Assembly (NCBI GenBank): GCA_018894105.1
Contig: CM032121.1
Coordinates: 2,543,507 to 2,607,506, forward strand
Origin: Jacaranda mimosifolia
Taxonomy: Eukaryota > Streptophyta > Magnoliopsida > Lamiales > Bignoniaceae
Direction of reading: 5' to 3'
Length of the DNA: 64,000 bases
Numbering within the stretch: the first letter of the stretch is position 1; the number at the start of each line of letters is the position of its first letter. A program made the position numbers and the translations under genes. The notes beneath the pieces were generated by a model, which did not search any database, had not been told where the DNA came from, and saw nothing but the letters and a program-made list of their open reading frames with translations. Of the stretch, positions 1 to 12,055 are shown piece by piece.

Positions 1-432
1 ATGATTAAGTGAAGGATATGGATTTTCTGGCTTGGGCTAAAGAGCACATGTTTTGTACTAGAATAGGTACTCATATGTATAAATGGGCTTATTAGAATGT
101 TATATATGAACTTAGAGATGTTCTGCTATCACAGGGTTGATGTTGATACCTTGAGATCTGTATATGTTTTGATTAGATGTCCAAGAATTAAACCATGGCA
201 TGTATGCAATTGTTTTGTTGAGCTAGTTAAGTTTGAACTACTGCTGCTTTTGATAAGTCAAATGGTGTATAGTACTTTAGTTGAGATTTGCTTAAGTTGA
301 AATTCGTTGATGTCTCTTATAAGTTTTGGAATTTTTCTGATAGGCCTATTTACTGTATTGAGGGTTCAATTTAAGATTGAACTGAGTGGCACCTCGGCGT
401 AGGTGCTGTCCCAAGTTGGGGGCGCTACATTT
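1..432 (+). mobile_element. 3' part of an LTR-like element
   Basis: The stretch resembles the 3' half of the element at 7377-10089: both contain a segment reading gttaagtttgaa then ctgctgct, a gggcctatt segment, and an end block aagattgaactgagt followed by a gcacctcggcgtaggtgctgtcc-type sequence. It stops near gggggcgctaca at about 432, which looks like a degenerate LTR end (…TRCA). No coding region belongs to it. The 5' part lies outside the window. Class (Ty3/gypsy-type LTR) is inferred from general plant LTR appearance only. Confidence 0.5.
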
Positions 433-590
433 TACATAAATTCACATACATTACATTAAAGTCCTCAACTTTAGTTCTAATTTTGTCCATGCCTTTTAAA
501 TCATGTAAGAATCTGAAAAATGAAAACATATAATTGTAAATATTTAATATATATGGAGTATTGATAGTATTTACACATTAGATTGATTAT

Positions 591-2873
591 TTACTTCTCA
601 AAAGGATACATCCATCTATATTGTACAGGCACCCAAACAAGTGCCTCATACGGTAGGTGTACCGTCAAGTGCTCCATTTAGTCAAAAAAACTGGTGGGAA
701 TATGCATTCCAACTTACACAAGATAACAGAGATGTTTTTTCCAATTGCAATAAATTATCTTCACATAATTCTATTGTGCACAATTCCCAAAAAAATTGGC
801 CTAATTCAATTAAGGGCCTCCACACATTTTGTGGTAGCAAACTGAAGGCACTTGGTAGCAACCATTGCATAAATACATGGTAATCATGACTCTTCAACTC
901 ATGTAATTTCAATTTTGTTTTATCAACACATCTTGTCAAATTTGAAGCATACCCATCCGACATTTTAAGATCCTCTGGCCAAGTACACAACTCCGCATTT
1001 GGTCAATAGTTAAAGAGAAATAGGCTTTGGGTTTGACGTATTTCCCATTCGATAAAAGTCTCAAATGTAACCCTGATCTCCTATAGTATTTCTCCAAGTC
1101 AAGTCTTGCCTTCTTATTGTCCTTAGTCTTACCTTTAACATCCATCATGATGTTAAGCACACTTTCAAAGATATTATTCTCGATATGCATAACATTCAAA
1201 TTACGGCGAACCAAGTTATCTTTCCAATAATACAACTCCCAGAATATACTTTGTTTCATCCAATTATGTGATACACCTTATCCAGGTAATTTACCAAAAG
1301 TTACTGACAAGTCAGTGATTTTAGGAACATTACAAATCATCTCCCATATTTGTTGACCGATCAATCTAGGAGATACCTCTGATTGTTCAATCATTCCCTT
1401 ATAAAATGCATCTCTATTCCTCCTAAACGTATGGTCTGTAGGCAAGAACTGACGATGGCAATCAAACCATAACATTTTTCTACTATTCTTCAATCTAAAT
1501 GACTTAGTTCGCTTTATACAAATTGGACATGCTAATTTTTCTACAGTCATCCAACTTGATAGCATGTCATAAGCAGGAAAATGATTGATCGTCCACATGA
1601 GAGATGTCCTCAATTGAAAGTTTTATTTTTTAGAAATGTCATAAATTTCTACACATTCTCCCCATAACAACTTCAACTCCTTAATTAAAGGTTGTAAATA
1701 CACATCAATTCTATTCTTAGGATTATGTGGACCATGTATTATACAAGTCAAGAGCATGTAAGGAATTGTCATGCACAATTTAGGAGGCAAGTTGTATGAG
1801 TTACAATAATCAGCCAACATGAATATGGTGTAGCAGATTGACTAAAGGTGTTAAATCCATCTGCACATAATCTAAATCTAACATTTCTTAGCTCATATGC
1901 AAAATCTAGATGAGTTTAATCGAAATGCTTCCAAGCAAACCCATCAGAAGGATGACATAAAATACCAAACTTCTTTTATTTTCAAAGTGCCACATCATAT
2001 GCTTGGCTGATTTCAAAGATGCATATAATCTTTTGAGCCAAGGAATTAGCGGTAAGTAATGCATCCTTTTGTAATGAATTTGCTTTCCCGTTTGATGACC
2101 TCTTAAGGTTGGTCTAAAATGGGGATAATTGCAAAACTTACATTTATTCAAACTGGCATCAATTGTGTAAAACAACATACAACCATTGATGCAACAATCG
2201 ATCTTCATAGAACTTAATCCCAATTTTGAACCCATTTTTTTTTACTTGATAAAAGTTATTTGGGACACAGTTTTTTGAAGGACTTGAGGATTTAGTAAGT
2301 TCTGTCATTCAATCAAAACATCCTTGAGACATATTATAGTTAGATTTTAAATACATCATTTGCAGAGTCCCAGACAACTCACAATGAGTTTCACAACCTG
2401 ACCACAATGGTCGTTGCGCAACAGCCAATATGTCATAAAAGGCTTGAGCATCTATGTTTGGAGGTTCTTCTCTGTTCGAATTAATGCCTTCATCATGATT
2501 AATTTCAGTGTCAAAGCTAGTTCCTATAGCATTATAAACCATGTTTTCATACCTATTGTTTGCGGCATTAAAAAAATGAGTATTACTAGGAGTTCCACTA
2601 TGCACATTGAAATTCAGAGGTTTGGTCTCCCCATGTGCAGTCCAATATTAATAATTAGGCTGAAAATCATATTTTAATAAATGTACATGTACTTCATCAG
2701 GTGTCAAAATTTTCAGATTCTTATATTTTGAACAATGACACCTTATTCCTCCATCTTTCGAACATTGGGGTTGGATGAATGCATAATCAATAAAAATTTT
2801 GACCCCAATAACAAACTCTCTTGTATACTTTTTGATTTAACAAGAGCCTATTCTACATCCAACTACGTCCAGC
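591..2873 (-). pseudogene. CACTA (En/Spm) TNP2-type transposase, decayed
   Basis: Conceptual translation of the minus strand gives the hallmarks of plant CACTA TNP2 transposase in order: GRSWM near 2870, an IDYAFIQP segment, the C-x-C-x(n) segment DGGIRCHCSKYKN, YWTAHGE, AQAFYDILAVAQRPLWSGC (about 2430), KIDCCINGCMLFY with CKFC (about 2150-2200), ELRNVRFRLCADGFN (about 1870), YNLPPKLC and NPKNRIDVYLQPL (about 1690-1790), LMWTINHFPAYDML with CPIC (about 1540-1600), NLNVMHIENNIF and GKTKDNKKARLDL (about 1110-1210), DGYASNLTRCV and LKSHDYHVFMQ (about 860-960), and the C-terminal PVQYRWMYPFE (about 595-630). Reading is interrupted by at least one early TAG (after GRSWM), other stops and several frameshifts, so it cannot make a functional enzyme. 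It probably once mobilised the element ending at 4814. What is seen: order and motifs; what is known: these are Transposase_Tnp2 family motifs. Confidence 0.88.
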
Positions 2874-3784
2874 ATGAATATCTATATTCGGTAAAGGAGC
2901 AAATTCATTGAAATTGATTTCAATTTGAATTATGCAAAAGTAATTTTATTATAAATATTTCGATTTTGATAGAACTATTTGATTATTTATTTTATTAATG
3001 TATGTTTGTTGTAAAGTAGTTGCTTATAGTATAGTATAGTATATTATTATTTAGAGATGAATACATTTGGCAAATAAAAAAAAAATTAATCGACAAAAGG
3101 ATGAAAGGATGAGCTAACAATTGAAGTGGGTAAACAAATTATTTGGGGTATGTTTGATTTGGGATGTTAGCATCCACTATGCTTTTAATATAGGATAATC
3201 TCTTGTTTGATTTGGAAGATGAGATTTGCGGGTCGACTCGTAATTTATCCAAAGCCCACACTGTAGATGAGATTAGTAGCTATTGAAGTAGTGGGGTTTG
3301 GGGGTGAGATTATGTAATATGAACCCTTTTTGAAACTTGATTAGGATGTAAACATCAAAATTATTCCTCAAATTCATGTATTATTCCATTTATGTATTTC
3401 ATGATTCATCTAGCAAGATTTTTCAACCAAGCACTATTTTGTCATCACAAAGATAATAATGTGTATCAAACACCTCCCTAAAATAAGATATACAAATTGC
3501 CCAAAAAATAAGACTCAACATAATGAGTAGCATTATTTCAATTGAAAACAATTAATAATATTCGTAAACACATAATGTCACAAAAACACCCCCTTATGCC
3601 CATATCATAATGCAAGCAATTAAAAATCAATCAGCAATAAATGAGAAAGCGTTACCCCTTCTCCCAACATCCCATCCTCCTTGATTTCACCAACTCTAAA
3701 TATTTCTACTGTATTCTACTAAAAATATATATAAAATTAAAACAAGGTATGAAAACAAACTTACCTCTAAATGCTCCACAAAAC
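2874..3784. other. Non-coding stretch inside the CACTA element, with a probable MITE at about 3145-3478
   Basis: No plausible gene. From about 3145 (ggggtatgtttgattt) to 3478 (atcaaacacctccc) the ends are imperfect inverted repeats of the gggtgtttgat type seen in plant PIF/Harbinger-like MITEs. The rest is AT-rich low-complexity DNA such as a gtatagtatagtata run near 3030. Confidence 0.35.
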
Positions 3785-4200
3785 TCAACATTCACAAAAG
3801 GTATCCACCACAATCAAGATAGCCTATGTCATTAGGCACATGTTACAAGTGCACATATTTATTAATAAATCATAATTCCATAAACTAAATTAAAATTTAT
3901 AAATTTAATACAATTCAAAACATAATAGCATGAAATTTAAGTCAATCAAAATTCTAATAAAAAATTTAATTCAAATAAAAACAAAACTCTAACAAAATAT
4001 AACAACATTTACTTTGAATATAAAATTTAAATCAAATTTTAAATAATACATAAATCATTATTTATGTTAAATCAAATTATATTGCTAATAAATAATTCAC
4101 TGCTTGAGTTTAACTAATACATAAATCAAATTTTAAATAAAACATAAAGCAAATTTTAACTAACTAATAAATTATAATTAAAAAAATTACCTTAATTAAT
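3785..4200 (-). repeat. Segment homologous to the MULE terminal repeat (left 37.1-37.7 kb / right 41.09-41.66 kb)
   Basis: A run of about 415 bp is clearly alignable to the right terminal repeat of the MULE at 36900-41903. Shared blocks include caagatagcct, cattaggcacatgtta, acatatttattaataaatca, attcaaataaaaaca and taactctaacaaa-type strings, in the same order. In the MULE this stretch lies in what looks like a 5'UTR intron of the PMD gene. Here it sits between the CACTA transposase and the CACTA right end. Either one element captured it from the other or both took it from a common host or element source. Confidence 0.7.
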
Positions 4201-4362
4201 GGAGATAATGTGAAATACAAGCTCTCCAAACCTGAAACAATAAACAAGCAAAAGCCATTAGTATTTTTCAAAATTAAAACAATTTTTTAAAAAAATAAAA
4301 AATAATCGGACAAATCTGTCCGGCAGCTTGCTAGTGCTGGTGTGCACCAGTAGCTGGTGCAC

Positions 4363-4382
4363 GGCCGGCTGACCAGCCGGCC
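4363..4382. repeat. GC-rich perfect palindrome in the CACTA subterminal region
   Basis: Nine-base arms (ggccggctg / cagccggcc) separated by AC, embedded in a small GC-rich patch (4318-4400) inside very AT-rich DNA. The patch also has overlapping inverted repeats (tgctggtgtgcaccag, gctggtgcac) and is bounded by gcttgcta and tagcaagc, which are themselves inverted. It may be a subterminal structure of the transposon. Confidence 0.6.
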
Positions 4383-4499
4383 AATTTAGCAAGCATACAA
4401 ACAAAACAAAACAAAACAAAAAATGGAAAGAAAAAAGAGAAGACTAAACCTTTTTGAAGAAAAATTGAATCCAAATGTCTGGGTGGGGTAGTTAAGGTT

Positions 4500-4814
4500 T
4501 AATTTCTCCTACCAAACAATTTGCAACGGATTTAAATCCATCGCAAACATTTTTAATGTTTTTTTAGTCTTTTTAGGTTTTGTGAAGGATTCTAATCCGT
4601 TGCAAAAGTTTTTGAATTTTTTAAAATTTTTACGACAAATTTGAATTCCGTTGCAATTTTTTTTTAATTTTTTGCAATGTATTTTTTTCTCGCAAAATGC
4701 CAAGATCAATTTATTCAAGATTGCCATTTTGAGATGGATTTGGCGATGATTTTTTTTGCGACGGAAATTGCGACGAATTTTTTCCGTAGGAAAAAACAGT
4801 TTTTTTTAGTAGTG
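4500..4814 (-). mobile_element. CACTA element right terminus with subterminal repeats
   Basis: Read on the minus strand the element begins CACTACTAAAAAAAACTG, the standard CACTA start, followed by cctacggaaaaaattcgtcg. Inward there are repeated short motifs ending in ccgttgcaa, ccatcgcaa and ttgcgacgg, the usual dense subterminal array bound by the TNPA-type protein. The terminus is at 4814 and is followed by tca, a candidate 3-bp target duplication. The transposase at 591-2873 points away from this end, as expected for a 5' terminus. The opposite terminus is not in the window. Confidence 0.8.
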
Positions 4815-4819
4815 TCATT

Positions 4820-4885
4820 TCCACTAACTATTTTTCAACAATATAAATGAGAATTGGAAATGAAAACAAAACCAAACGGGCCCTT
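4820..4885 (+). mobile_element. Right-hand remnant of a 'gtttggttt' MITE split by the CACTA insertion
   Basis: The sequence actaactatttttcaac … gaaaacaaaaccaaacgggc matches the right ends of MITEs at 34283-34605 and 59546-59845, which lie at the same position relative to units C and E. The CACTA right end abuts it directly, so the CACTA inserted inside an older MITE copy. Confidence 0.6.
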
Positions 4886-5044
4886 AATACTCAATGATCA
4901 ACATAATTTTGGATTTAGTTCAATCAGACTTGATTAGGTTGATGAAAGTGCCTAGTAAACTAGGTTATTTTAACAACATTTTATAACTAGTTAAATAACA
5001 TGATACTATAAATACTCCCAATTACTCATTTTATAGGTACACTC

Positions 5045-5358
5045 AGGCCCGTTTGGTTTTATTTTCATTTCCAATTTTCATTTTCATCATTTCTAAAATT
5101 TGAAAAGTTAGTTAGTAAAAATGAATTGAAAATGAGTTTGTATTTGGATATATTGTTGAAAAAGTAATGATTATGTTAGTTAACATAGGTTGTAGGTGGA
5201 GAGAAATAGAAATAATGGAACAGAGAGAAGATATATAGGTTATTGAAAAATGTGATTTGAAAATGAAAACGAAAATGATATTGGGTGAAAATATGTAAGA
5301 AATGATGTGTTTCATTTCTCAAATAGTAGAAAATGTGAAAATAAAACCAAACAGGCAC
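5045..5358. mobile_element. Palindromic MITE ('cccgtttggttttattttc' termini)
   Basis: Left end aggcccgtttggttttattt and right end aaataaaaccaaacaggc form inverted terminal repeats of about 18 bp. The interior folds back imperfectly, which produces spurious ORFs on both strands. Flanking act on both sides may be a 3-bp target duplication, as in Tourist/PIF-Harbinger-type MITEs. The same family occurs at 12592-13170, 20459-21490, 21491-22096, 24370-24788, 34283-34605 and 59546-59845. Confidence 0.7.
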
Positions 5359-5583
5359 TTAATCTCTCTCGGAACTTACCTGACTCGTATACTAATATGA
5401 ACATTGGTGTTTTACATGAACAACTCCAACTCTTAGCGACCCTAATTTGTCTGTGTAATTTCATGATCTTGAGATATGTTTTGAATTGATTTGATCCATT
5501 AAAAATTAATCCAACCCAACTTAAATTATTTCGAGATAATGAGTTTCGAATTTCGACAACTTAAATCACCTTTGATGATTAAA

Positions 5584-5922
5584 AGGGTGTTTGACTAAAC
5601 TTATTTATCTTTTTTTTTTGTTTTCTAAAAAATAAGTACCTAAAGTGTTTGGATAAAATAAGACTTTGAAGCATATAAGATATTAGTAATGACAATTTTG
5701 TAATTAATACAGTTAAAATTAAGAGAGCTTGTTAAAATCTTAAAAAGAACTTAGGAACTCCTTACTTTTTTAAAAAGAGCATATAAGCTCCTAATATCTT
5801 ATTTTAGAAGCTTATAAGCTCTTTTTTTAAAAACTTTATGCAACAATTTTTGACATCTTATAAGCTTTTAAACATCTTATAAGATATTTTAAAAAGCTTA
5901 TAAGCTCACCAAGCACCCTCTA
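5584..5922. mobile_element. MITE-like repeat with 'gggtgtttgactaaactta' / 'cttataagctca…caccct' ends
   Basis: The ends are inverted copies of a gggtgtttgg..aa.cttataag motif and the interior is rich in cttataagct strings. The same element sits at the equivalent position in every unit: about 25493-25900 (B), 35024-35395 (C), 52500-52885 (D) and 60282-60653 (E). It was therefore present in the ancestral unit before tandem duplication. Confidence 0.6.
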
Positions 5923-6115
5923 AGATCTAGATCTTTTCTCTAATCCAAACAAAACAGTTCCAAGCTTAGAAATAAATTGTGTATGAAATTGTATCATTTT
6001 GCCTCTTTCCACACCTAAACCCTTACTTAGTTGGTCTTCTTGTAAAATGACAAAGGGAGACCAGCATGCACCTTTTTCTTTTATCCACATCATTTCTTAC
6101 AATATAATTTCTCGC

Positions 6116-6432
6116 ACTATGTTTGATTTAAGAATTTTGATGAGAAAAGAAGATTACTAAGGGAAAAAAAAAGTAAGATTAGAAAAATATAAAATTTCAA
6201 GTTTATTTGGTTGTTAAAGAAAAGAATTGGAAGAAAAGGGGTTAAATAGGGTTTTTCTCAATTTATCTTACCATTTTGTAAAGAAAATTCATTTTCTTCC
6301 AATATATTATATTTTCTTCTAAGTTTTCAAAAAAAATTTAAGTATTTCTCTTACCAACCAAACAATAAAAATTATTTTTCGTTGCCTTTTCTTTTCATTT
6401 CCTCATCAAAATCTTTGAAGCAAACATATTGT
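6116..6432. mobile_element. Palindromic MITE ('tatgtttgatttaagaattttgatgag')
   Basis: The left end (ctatgtttgatttaagaatt, then ttgatgagaaaag) and right end (cctcatcaaaatctttgaag, then caaacata) are inverted repeats of about 30 bp. Further copies are at 18034-18367, 26073-26421 and 53083-53415. Copies with the right half deleted are at about 35600-35815 and 60860-61080, both ending in the same tgtgcggaaaatttcctccgac-type junction, a shared derived deletion linking units C and E. Confidence 0.7.
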
Positions 6433-6659
6433 TAAAGTATTTTTTTTCAATTAAAACAATGATGTAATGTCATAATTGAGCTTTGTTACTATATTGAGAG
6501 GTAAAATTATAAAAATACACACACACAAAAAAACTTATTTATTTTTTCAAATTTATATTTAAGACTTGATAATAACATTATCACTGAATAATAAACATGG
6601 AAAATGTTTGGCCTCATCTACCCTGGTGCAAAGAATAGTACACCTAGCAATACCACAAT

Positions 6660-6945
6660 TTTTTTTATCAGTGAAAGGAAGAAAGCAGTAGTAGCGATTT
6701 TGCCTCCTCCCGCTACGCCATGTTCGGGCTTTCGTGTTCAACTACGAACATATCAGATACCTAAACAACCAGCACAAGCACAAATCCCATCAGCGTAGCA
6801 CCACCAAGGGTTGAATAAAGTTCACAGAAGCCGGTATTGGTCCACACCTAGGCCGAATAGCACACAACTAGCAAACGTTTGTGACAAATATATAAAGGGG
6901 ATTCGAACTCAGGACGTGGTCTTACTATAATATGCCAAGTCTTTG
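6660..6945 (-). mobile_element. Possible tRNA-derived SINE (tentative)
   Basis: On the minus strand there is GTCCTGAGTTCGAATCCCC (near 6900), which fits a pol III box B inside a SINE head, preceded by a weak box A-like TGGCATATTATAG. The plus-strand T-run at 6660 would be its poly(A) tail, next to the 12-bp repeat. The box A is poor and the 5' boundary is not visible. Confidence 0.3.
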
Positions 6946-7376
6946 TAGGAATTATTATAGTATGGATACAATATTTGATGGTAGGAATAATGAAATAATA
7001 TTAGTTGATTTTGATATTTCACTTATATTTTTTGGTTGCTCTTCTCCTAGAACTTGAGACTCCATCAACGTTTAAGGGATCTTAATTGAAAATAAATATG
7101 GGATATAAATTGAATTCTTCTTGGGGTTATTAAGGATCTTATTTTAGGTACTGATTTTGATTTTACTTGCAAATCCAAGGACATAGATTTTAGATTTTCA
7201 GGATTGTTTGGTGATGATTGAGGATGTAGAGTTTATTAGGTCAATTATATATTTGATGGAACTTTATTTATTTAGCAATGTTAATGGTTTTTAAGCTAGA
7301 TACTATGGATACCAATTTATGGCGGAGGAAATATTAATCTTTAGTTCATATTTAATTAGTGATTCAAGATCTATGA

Positions 7377-10089
7377 TGTAACACCCCTGAAATTCAGTAT
7401 TTTCAAAAATAAGAATTTAGAAATTAAGAGAATTATTGGTCGGATTTTAAGGCCCAGAAAAGAATATAAAAGGACTTAATTGTAAAGATTTTTGAAGTTA
7501 AGGGGGGTGTGCATGGAAGAAAACTAGTCAATGGGGGCTTAGGAGAAATTTTTGGGACTTCATGGACTCAATTGAGGAGTGCTTATACTCAAGGACTAAA
7601 TTGCAAAATAGAAATTTGATTTTTGAAAACGGGCAGCAAGATATTTTTTTCTCCACTTTTCCTTTCTTCTTTCTTCTTTCTTTCCTTTTCTCCTCCAACC
7701 GCGACCACCATTTTTCTCACCAGCGAGCTTCTTCCGGGCCACAAACCACTTCACTTCACCACCCAAACCAATTCCCCTCACCTCCAGCACTCCACCTACA
7801 CCCCCACGCGCGGCAGAAGACCGCCGAAACCGAACAAAGGAGCACAGCCAAAAACACCTCACGGCAGGCAAGTGGGTTTGCACCTTTCCGGCGTCAAACG
7901 GAGCATATAAGGGGTGGTTTAGCTAGTATTCGACGAGGGGAACAAGGTGGTAGCACTGCATGGCGAAGATACGCGGCGTAGATGGCGGAAAACCGGCGAC
8001 GAAGCTTTGAACCGTGAAGGCTTCGGGACGGGTTTTGAGGGGTTTTCCTGCGGCTATTTCAGAAACCAAGGGTACCGTTGAAAAGCTCTCAGCGAGAGGA
8101 TTCTCTAGGTGGTGCCATATCATTTTCCGATGACAGCAGACAGTGGCATTCCGGCGGTCCTCCGGCAAAACCTCATACCAGTTTCACCTCCTTGACGTGT
8201 CGATCGCAACCGTGTAATTGGTTTGTGGTTTTGATACTCCGGTAGCAAGCTTTGGTATTTGGATTTAGTTGTACCTTTAATATATATATGTTGCATGTGT
8301 TGTACCTTTCCTAATTGAGCATTATAACTTGCCAAGAATAAAAATTTGGGAAGAGATGATATGTTTATATATATGTATGTTGAGCCCTGTGCAAGGAGTA
8401 TGGATTAAGTGGACCTGGACTTATGCAAAATGCAAAAACTTAGATTTAAATAGTATTAAGGATTATATTATAAGATTAAATGACATTGATTAGGAATTGA
8501 CTATGTAAGGATTAATCATATGGTGTGATTTAGGATTATGTCCATGACCTTGAAATAGGAATGAGATACCGTATTAATCGATAAATTAATAATTCTAGAT
8601 TGTTAATGGTATAATTGTGATTAATAGAATTAAGTATGGATTTTGATTATAAATATTACTTTTTGGATAGGTAACGACGAAGTGGGTCCCACGAACCAAT
8701 AGGCTATTGACCGTGATAGCACTTCTGAGATTATGGAGGTGAGGATCTGCCAATCTGGCACCTTTCTTAATTATATGTTATTGTGATAAGCCCCTGTGTG
8801 GGTTTTCTGTTTCTGTACGGTACTCCGATATGTTATTGGAATCTGAAATGTGTTTGTTATTTGTTATCTGATTTGAACACCCCGGTGAGAGTTATCTTTG
8901 ATATCGATTTTTTTCTGTTTGTTCCGGCACCCAGAACTCCTATCCGATATCTCTACCATTTTGTTATCTATTCCATTTGTTCTATTATCTGTGGCCTTGT
9001 CGGCATTTCTGTACTGTTTTGAACTGTTTGTACGTGTATACCCCTGTGAGGGTTATCCTTCGATTAACATTTGTTATCCGTCTGTACTATTATCTGTTGA
9101 TTTGATATCCAACTGTCCGTTATCTATTACCGATCTGATAGTTATTCCCAACTATTAAGCTCGGGATAAGCCGATATATTGTTCCCAGCTGTTAAGCTTG
9201 GGACGAGCCGATACGTTGTTCCCAGCTGTTAAGCTCGGGATGAGCCGATATGTTGTTCCCAGCTGTAAAGCGGGATGAGCCGTTAAGTGGCTGATATGAT
9301 TGTTTTGATATGATTTGTTATATTGATTCGATTGATCTGATCTGTTTATCAATTGACTTTAATTGTTTCCTTACTGATTGACTGCTCGACTGACTGATTG
9401 ATTGATTACCTGACTAATGGACTGACTAACTGCCTGACTGTCTGACCGTATTCTGATCTGTTCTGATTGACTGTTGATTTACAGTCTGTTGAGTTGATTC
9501 TTCCTCAACAGAATCTTTCTAATATGCTTATAGTTATCCCTCACTAAGTCCTTTGGACTTACCCTCTGTTAATTTTGATCCTTTCAAACAAGGACTAAGG
9601 GAAGGATTTTGACTCCAGGATGGTTAAAAGTATATTTTGTAATAGATCAGGTGTTGAATGTATATATGGCATCATCTGATAGCTAAATATGGGCGCGAGA
9701 TGTCGTGATATGTCATGTTGATATTGATGACTTGTGGGATGTAAATAGTTTGTTATATTAGAACATGAATCATGGCATTTACTTAATGGTTTATCGAGTT
9801 AGTTAAGTTTGAATTCTGCTGCTTCTAATAAGTTGACTTTAAGATTCTGTGGTAGGTACCATAGTATTATGTGTTATTTGTTACATGTTATTTAAGTTGG
9901 AATCCGCTGCTATTTTTGATGAGCTTGAAATGTTCGATTATGGGCCTATTGAATTGTATTTTGGGTTTAGAATCATTAATTGGAATGTATTTTCCGATGG
10001 GATTATTGACTGTATAGTTTACTTCTTGGCTTGAATTAAGATTGAACTGAGTAGGCGCCTCAGCTTAGGTGCTATCCTGAGTGGGAGCA
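7377..10089 (+). mobile_element. LTR-like element, probably a solo LTR
   Basis: It starts TGTAACACCCCTGAAATTCAG, the usual start of a group of plant Ty3/gypsy LTRs, and ends near gagtgggagcacta. Internal landmarks shared with the inverted copy at 48796-50285 are ctcactaagtcctt, gacttaccct, gactccagg and ttttgtaatag, and its 3' third matches 1-432. There is no gag-pol reading frame, so it is a solo LTR or a non-autonomous element. A GC-rich interval at 7680-8220 gives long spurious ORFs on both strands. Flanking bases (ctatga before, ctatat after) do not form a clean target duplication. Confidence 0.55.
9147..9290 (+). repeat. 37-bp tandem repeat, about 3.7 copies, inside the LTR-like element
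   Basis: The unit reads cccagctgttaagctcggga followed by tgagccgatatgttgtt. Copies start at about 9147, 9184, 9221 and 9258, the last one shortened. The related element at 48796-50285 has its own, unrelated 30-bp array at the corresponding place. Confidence 0.8.
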
Positions 10090-11384
10090 CTATATATGAG
10101 TTAGCCCACATTATTTAATCCATTTCAAGTTGTTAAAGCTCATAACTAATATAAAAGCAAGCTCATAAATTATATTTGTTTTTATGAGTTAAGTGTAATA
10201 ACAACTCAAGATATTTAATTTATTTTAAGTTATAATTAAGCCGATAAGTAGTGCAAAAATAAGCCCATAAATTATGATGAAGTATTTACGAGTTTGGGTC
10301 CATGATTGTTAAGTTAAAGATGACAAAAATCATTTTTTATGGAATTTTCGGATTTATGGATAAATGGATAATTCAAGAGGTCTTCCCCTCACTTTAGAAC
10401 TCTATTTGGATAGTTTTTTAACCCTAGTAGGTATCTAGTCATATTGGTTAGCTAAAACTATGTAAATATAGGTGATATAGAATCCTAAAACCTTATTATT
10501 GTACCTCTATATTTTCATACGAAAATTCATGAATATTTCATACTAAACTATGATAATAGCTAGATAAAATCTAGAATAATTAAATTATGAGGATTTAGGA
10601 TCTTGGATAAATGCTAATCATCAGCTTGGGAATTTTAGTAACTACCCAATCCTGATACGGTTAGGATTTTAGAATTATATCTATGGCTTTGAGTTATCAT
10701 TATTTGGGATTGAGATTTGTTCAAATTTAGGATAGAGTTATCTTCTCACCTTTAGGAGATAAGAATTTAGTTTATCCAGAATACCTAAACTGTTAGTATA
10801 ATACCTATATAGTAGGAAATAGAGAAACCATACGCAGAGGTGAGAAAATACAATTTTTTTTATTTGTTCTTTAAAATTTGTAGGAATTTTCATTCTGGAG
10901 TACTAACATCCTATTTTTCTATATTAAGTGAGGAACACTTAAGTGGTAGATCAAATCTTAGGGCAACTTTGGGTTTTAAGATTCTAACATAAGCAAATTT
11001 CTTTCTTCCTTCTATTGAAAATATTCTTTTCGCATAAATGTTTTCTGCATGAAATATTAACTAGATGTCTATTCTCTTTCCATTAAAAATATCTTTTTCT
11101 GCATAAATGATTTTTGCATCAAAATTGTAAATTTTGCATGTTGAATTATTAAATCTAAAGGTTTATTTGTTGAAGAATTATTTCGCCTGCAATTATTGAG
11201 TTGTTCATAAAACTTTTCTTTGTATGCATAAATATTATTTTTAGGATTTGAACATGTCATGAAACATAGTACTTTCTGTTGAAATAAATAATAAAAAAGG
11301 ATTTATACTTTGAATAATCGAGAAATTGTCGGTAGGAACGAGTTCCATAACTGTACTACGGGATTACAATAGCAAAAGATTTCT

Positions 11385-11525
11385 GAAGCCACTCTTAATG
11401 GCATTGTAGTTAAGACCTTTGAAATCACTCTTAACGGCGTTGTAGTTAAGACCTTTGAAGCCACTCTTAATGGTGTTGTAGTTAAGACATCTGAAGCCAC
11501 TTAACGGCGTTGTAGTTAAGATCTT
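11385..11525 (+). repeat. 36-bp tandem repeat, four copies
   Basis: Unit gaagccactcttaacggcgt followed by tgtagttaagaccttt; the first three copies are 36 bp and the last 33 bp. Because the period is a multiple of three, the minus strand stays open and encodes a 12-residue repeat (SKVLTTTPLRVA-like), but there is no support for a gene. Confidence 0.85.
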
Positions 11526-12055
11526 GGCCAAGATAACTGATTAGAATCCCAAGAGTTCATGAGCATAGTTAATTAATGAATTGAAAGTTTCTGATAAGTT
11601 CTGTAACTTTTGTTCTGAATTACTCTGAAAGTATGTCCTAAAAATTTTCAGATAATATCATTCCTGATTTTTGCATTGGATTGTTATTTAACAAAAACAT
11701 GAAAGCAAATATTCTTGTCTTCAATTATTTCTTTTATTTTTTTTTATATTTATACATGCTCAAATTCAGTAGGAGGAGAAGGAGATTTATATATTGGGTG
11801 AAGTGTCTATATAACTTAGTTCACAACGAGGAAGATGAGTAATTTTGAGGAATGGTGACAAGAGATGGGTGTTTTTAGAATAGGTGTATTTGATGTTTAA
11901 ATTTTCTAGTTATATTGATTAGGAAATTTTCTTTGAGATCTTAGGTATTCAAATTTGATTGTTAAGACAAGTAATTGAATTACCTTTCATTGTGACGATT
12001 TATTTTGAAATTTGTTTAATAAGTTCTTCATTTTTTATTTTTTTATTTTTTTTTT

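Noticed and set aside
7562..8335. Overlapping ORFs of 70-139 codons on both strands
   Set aside because: They overlap on both strands in a GC-rich, low-complexity part of the LTR-like element; no domain, signal or splice structure is recognisable.
11303..11500. 65-codon minus-strand ORF with a 12-residue repeat
   Set aside because: It is the translation of the 36-bp tandem array; the open frame follows from a period divisible by three.
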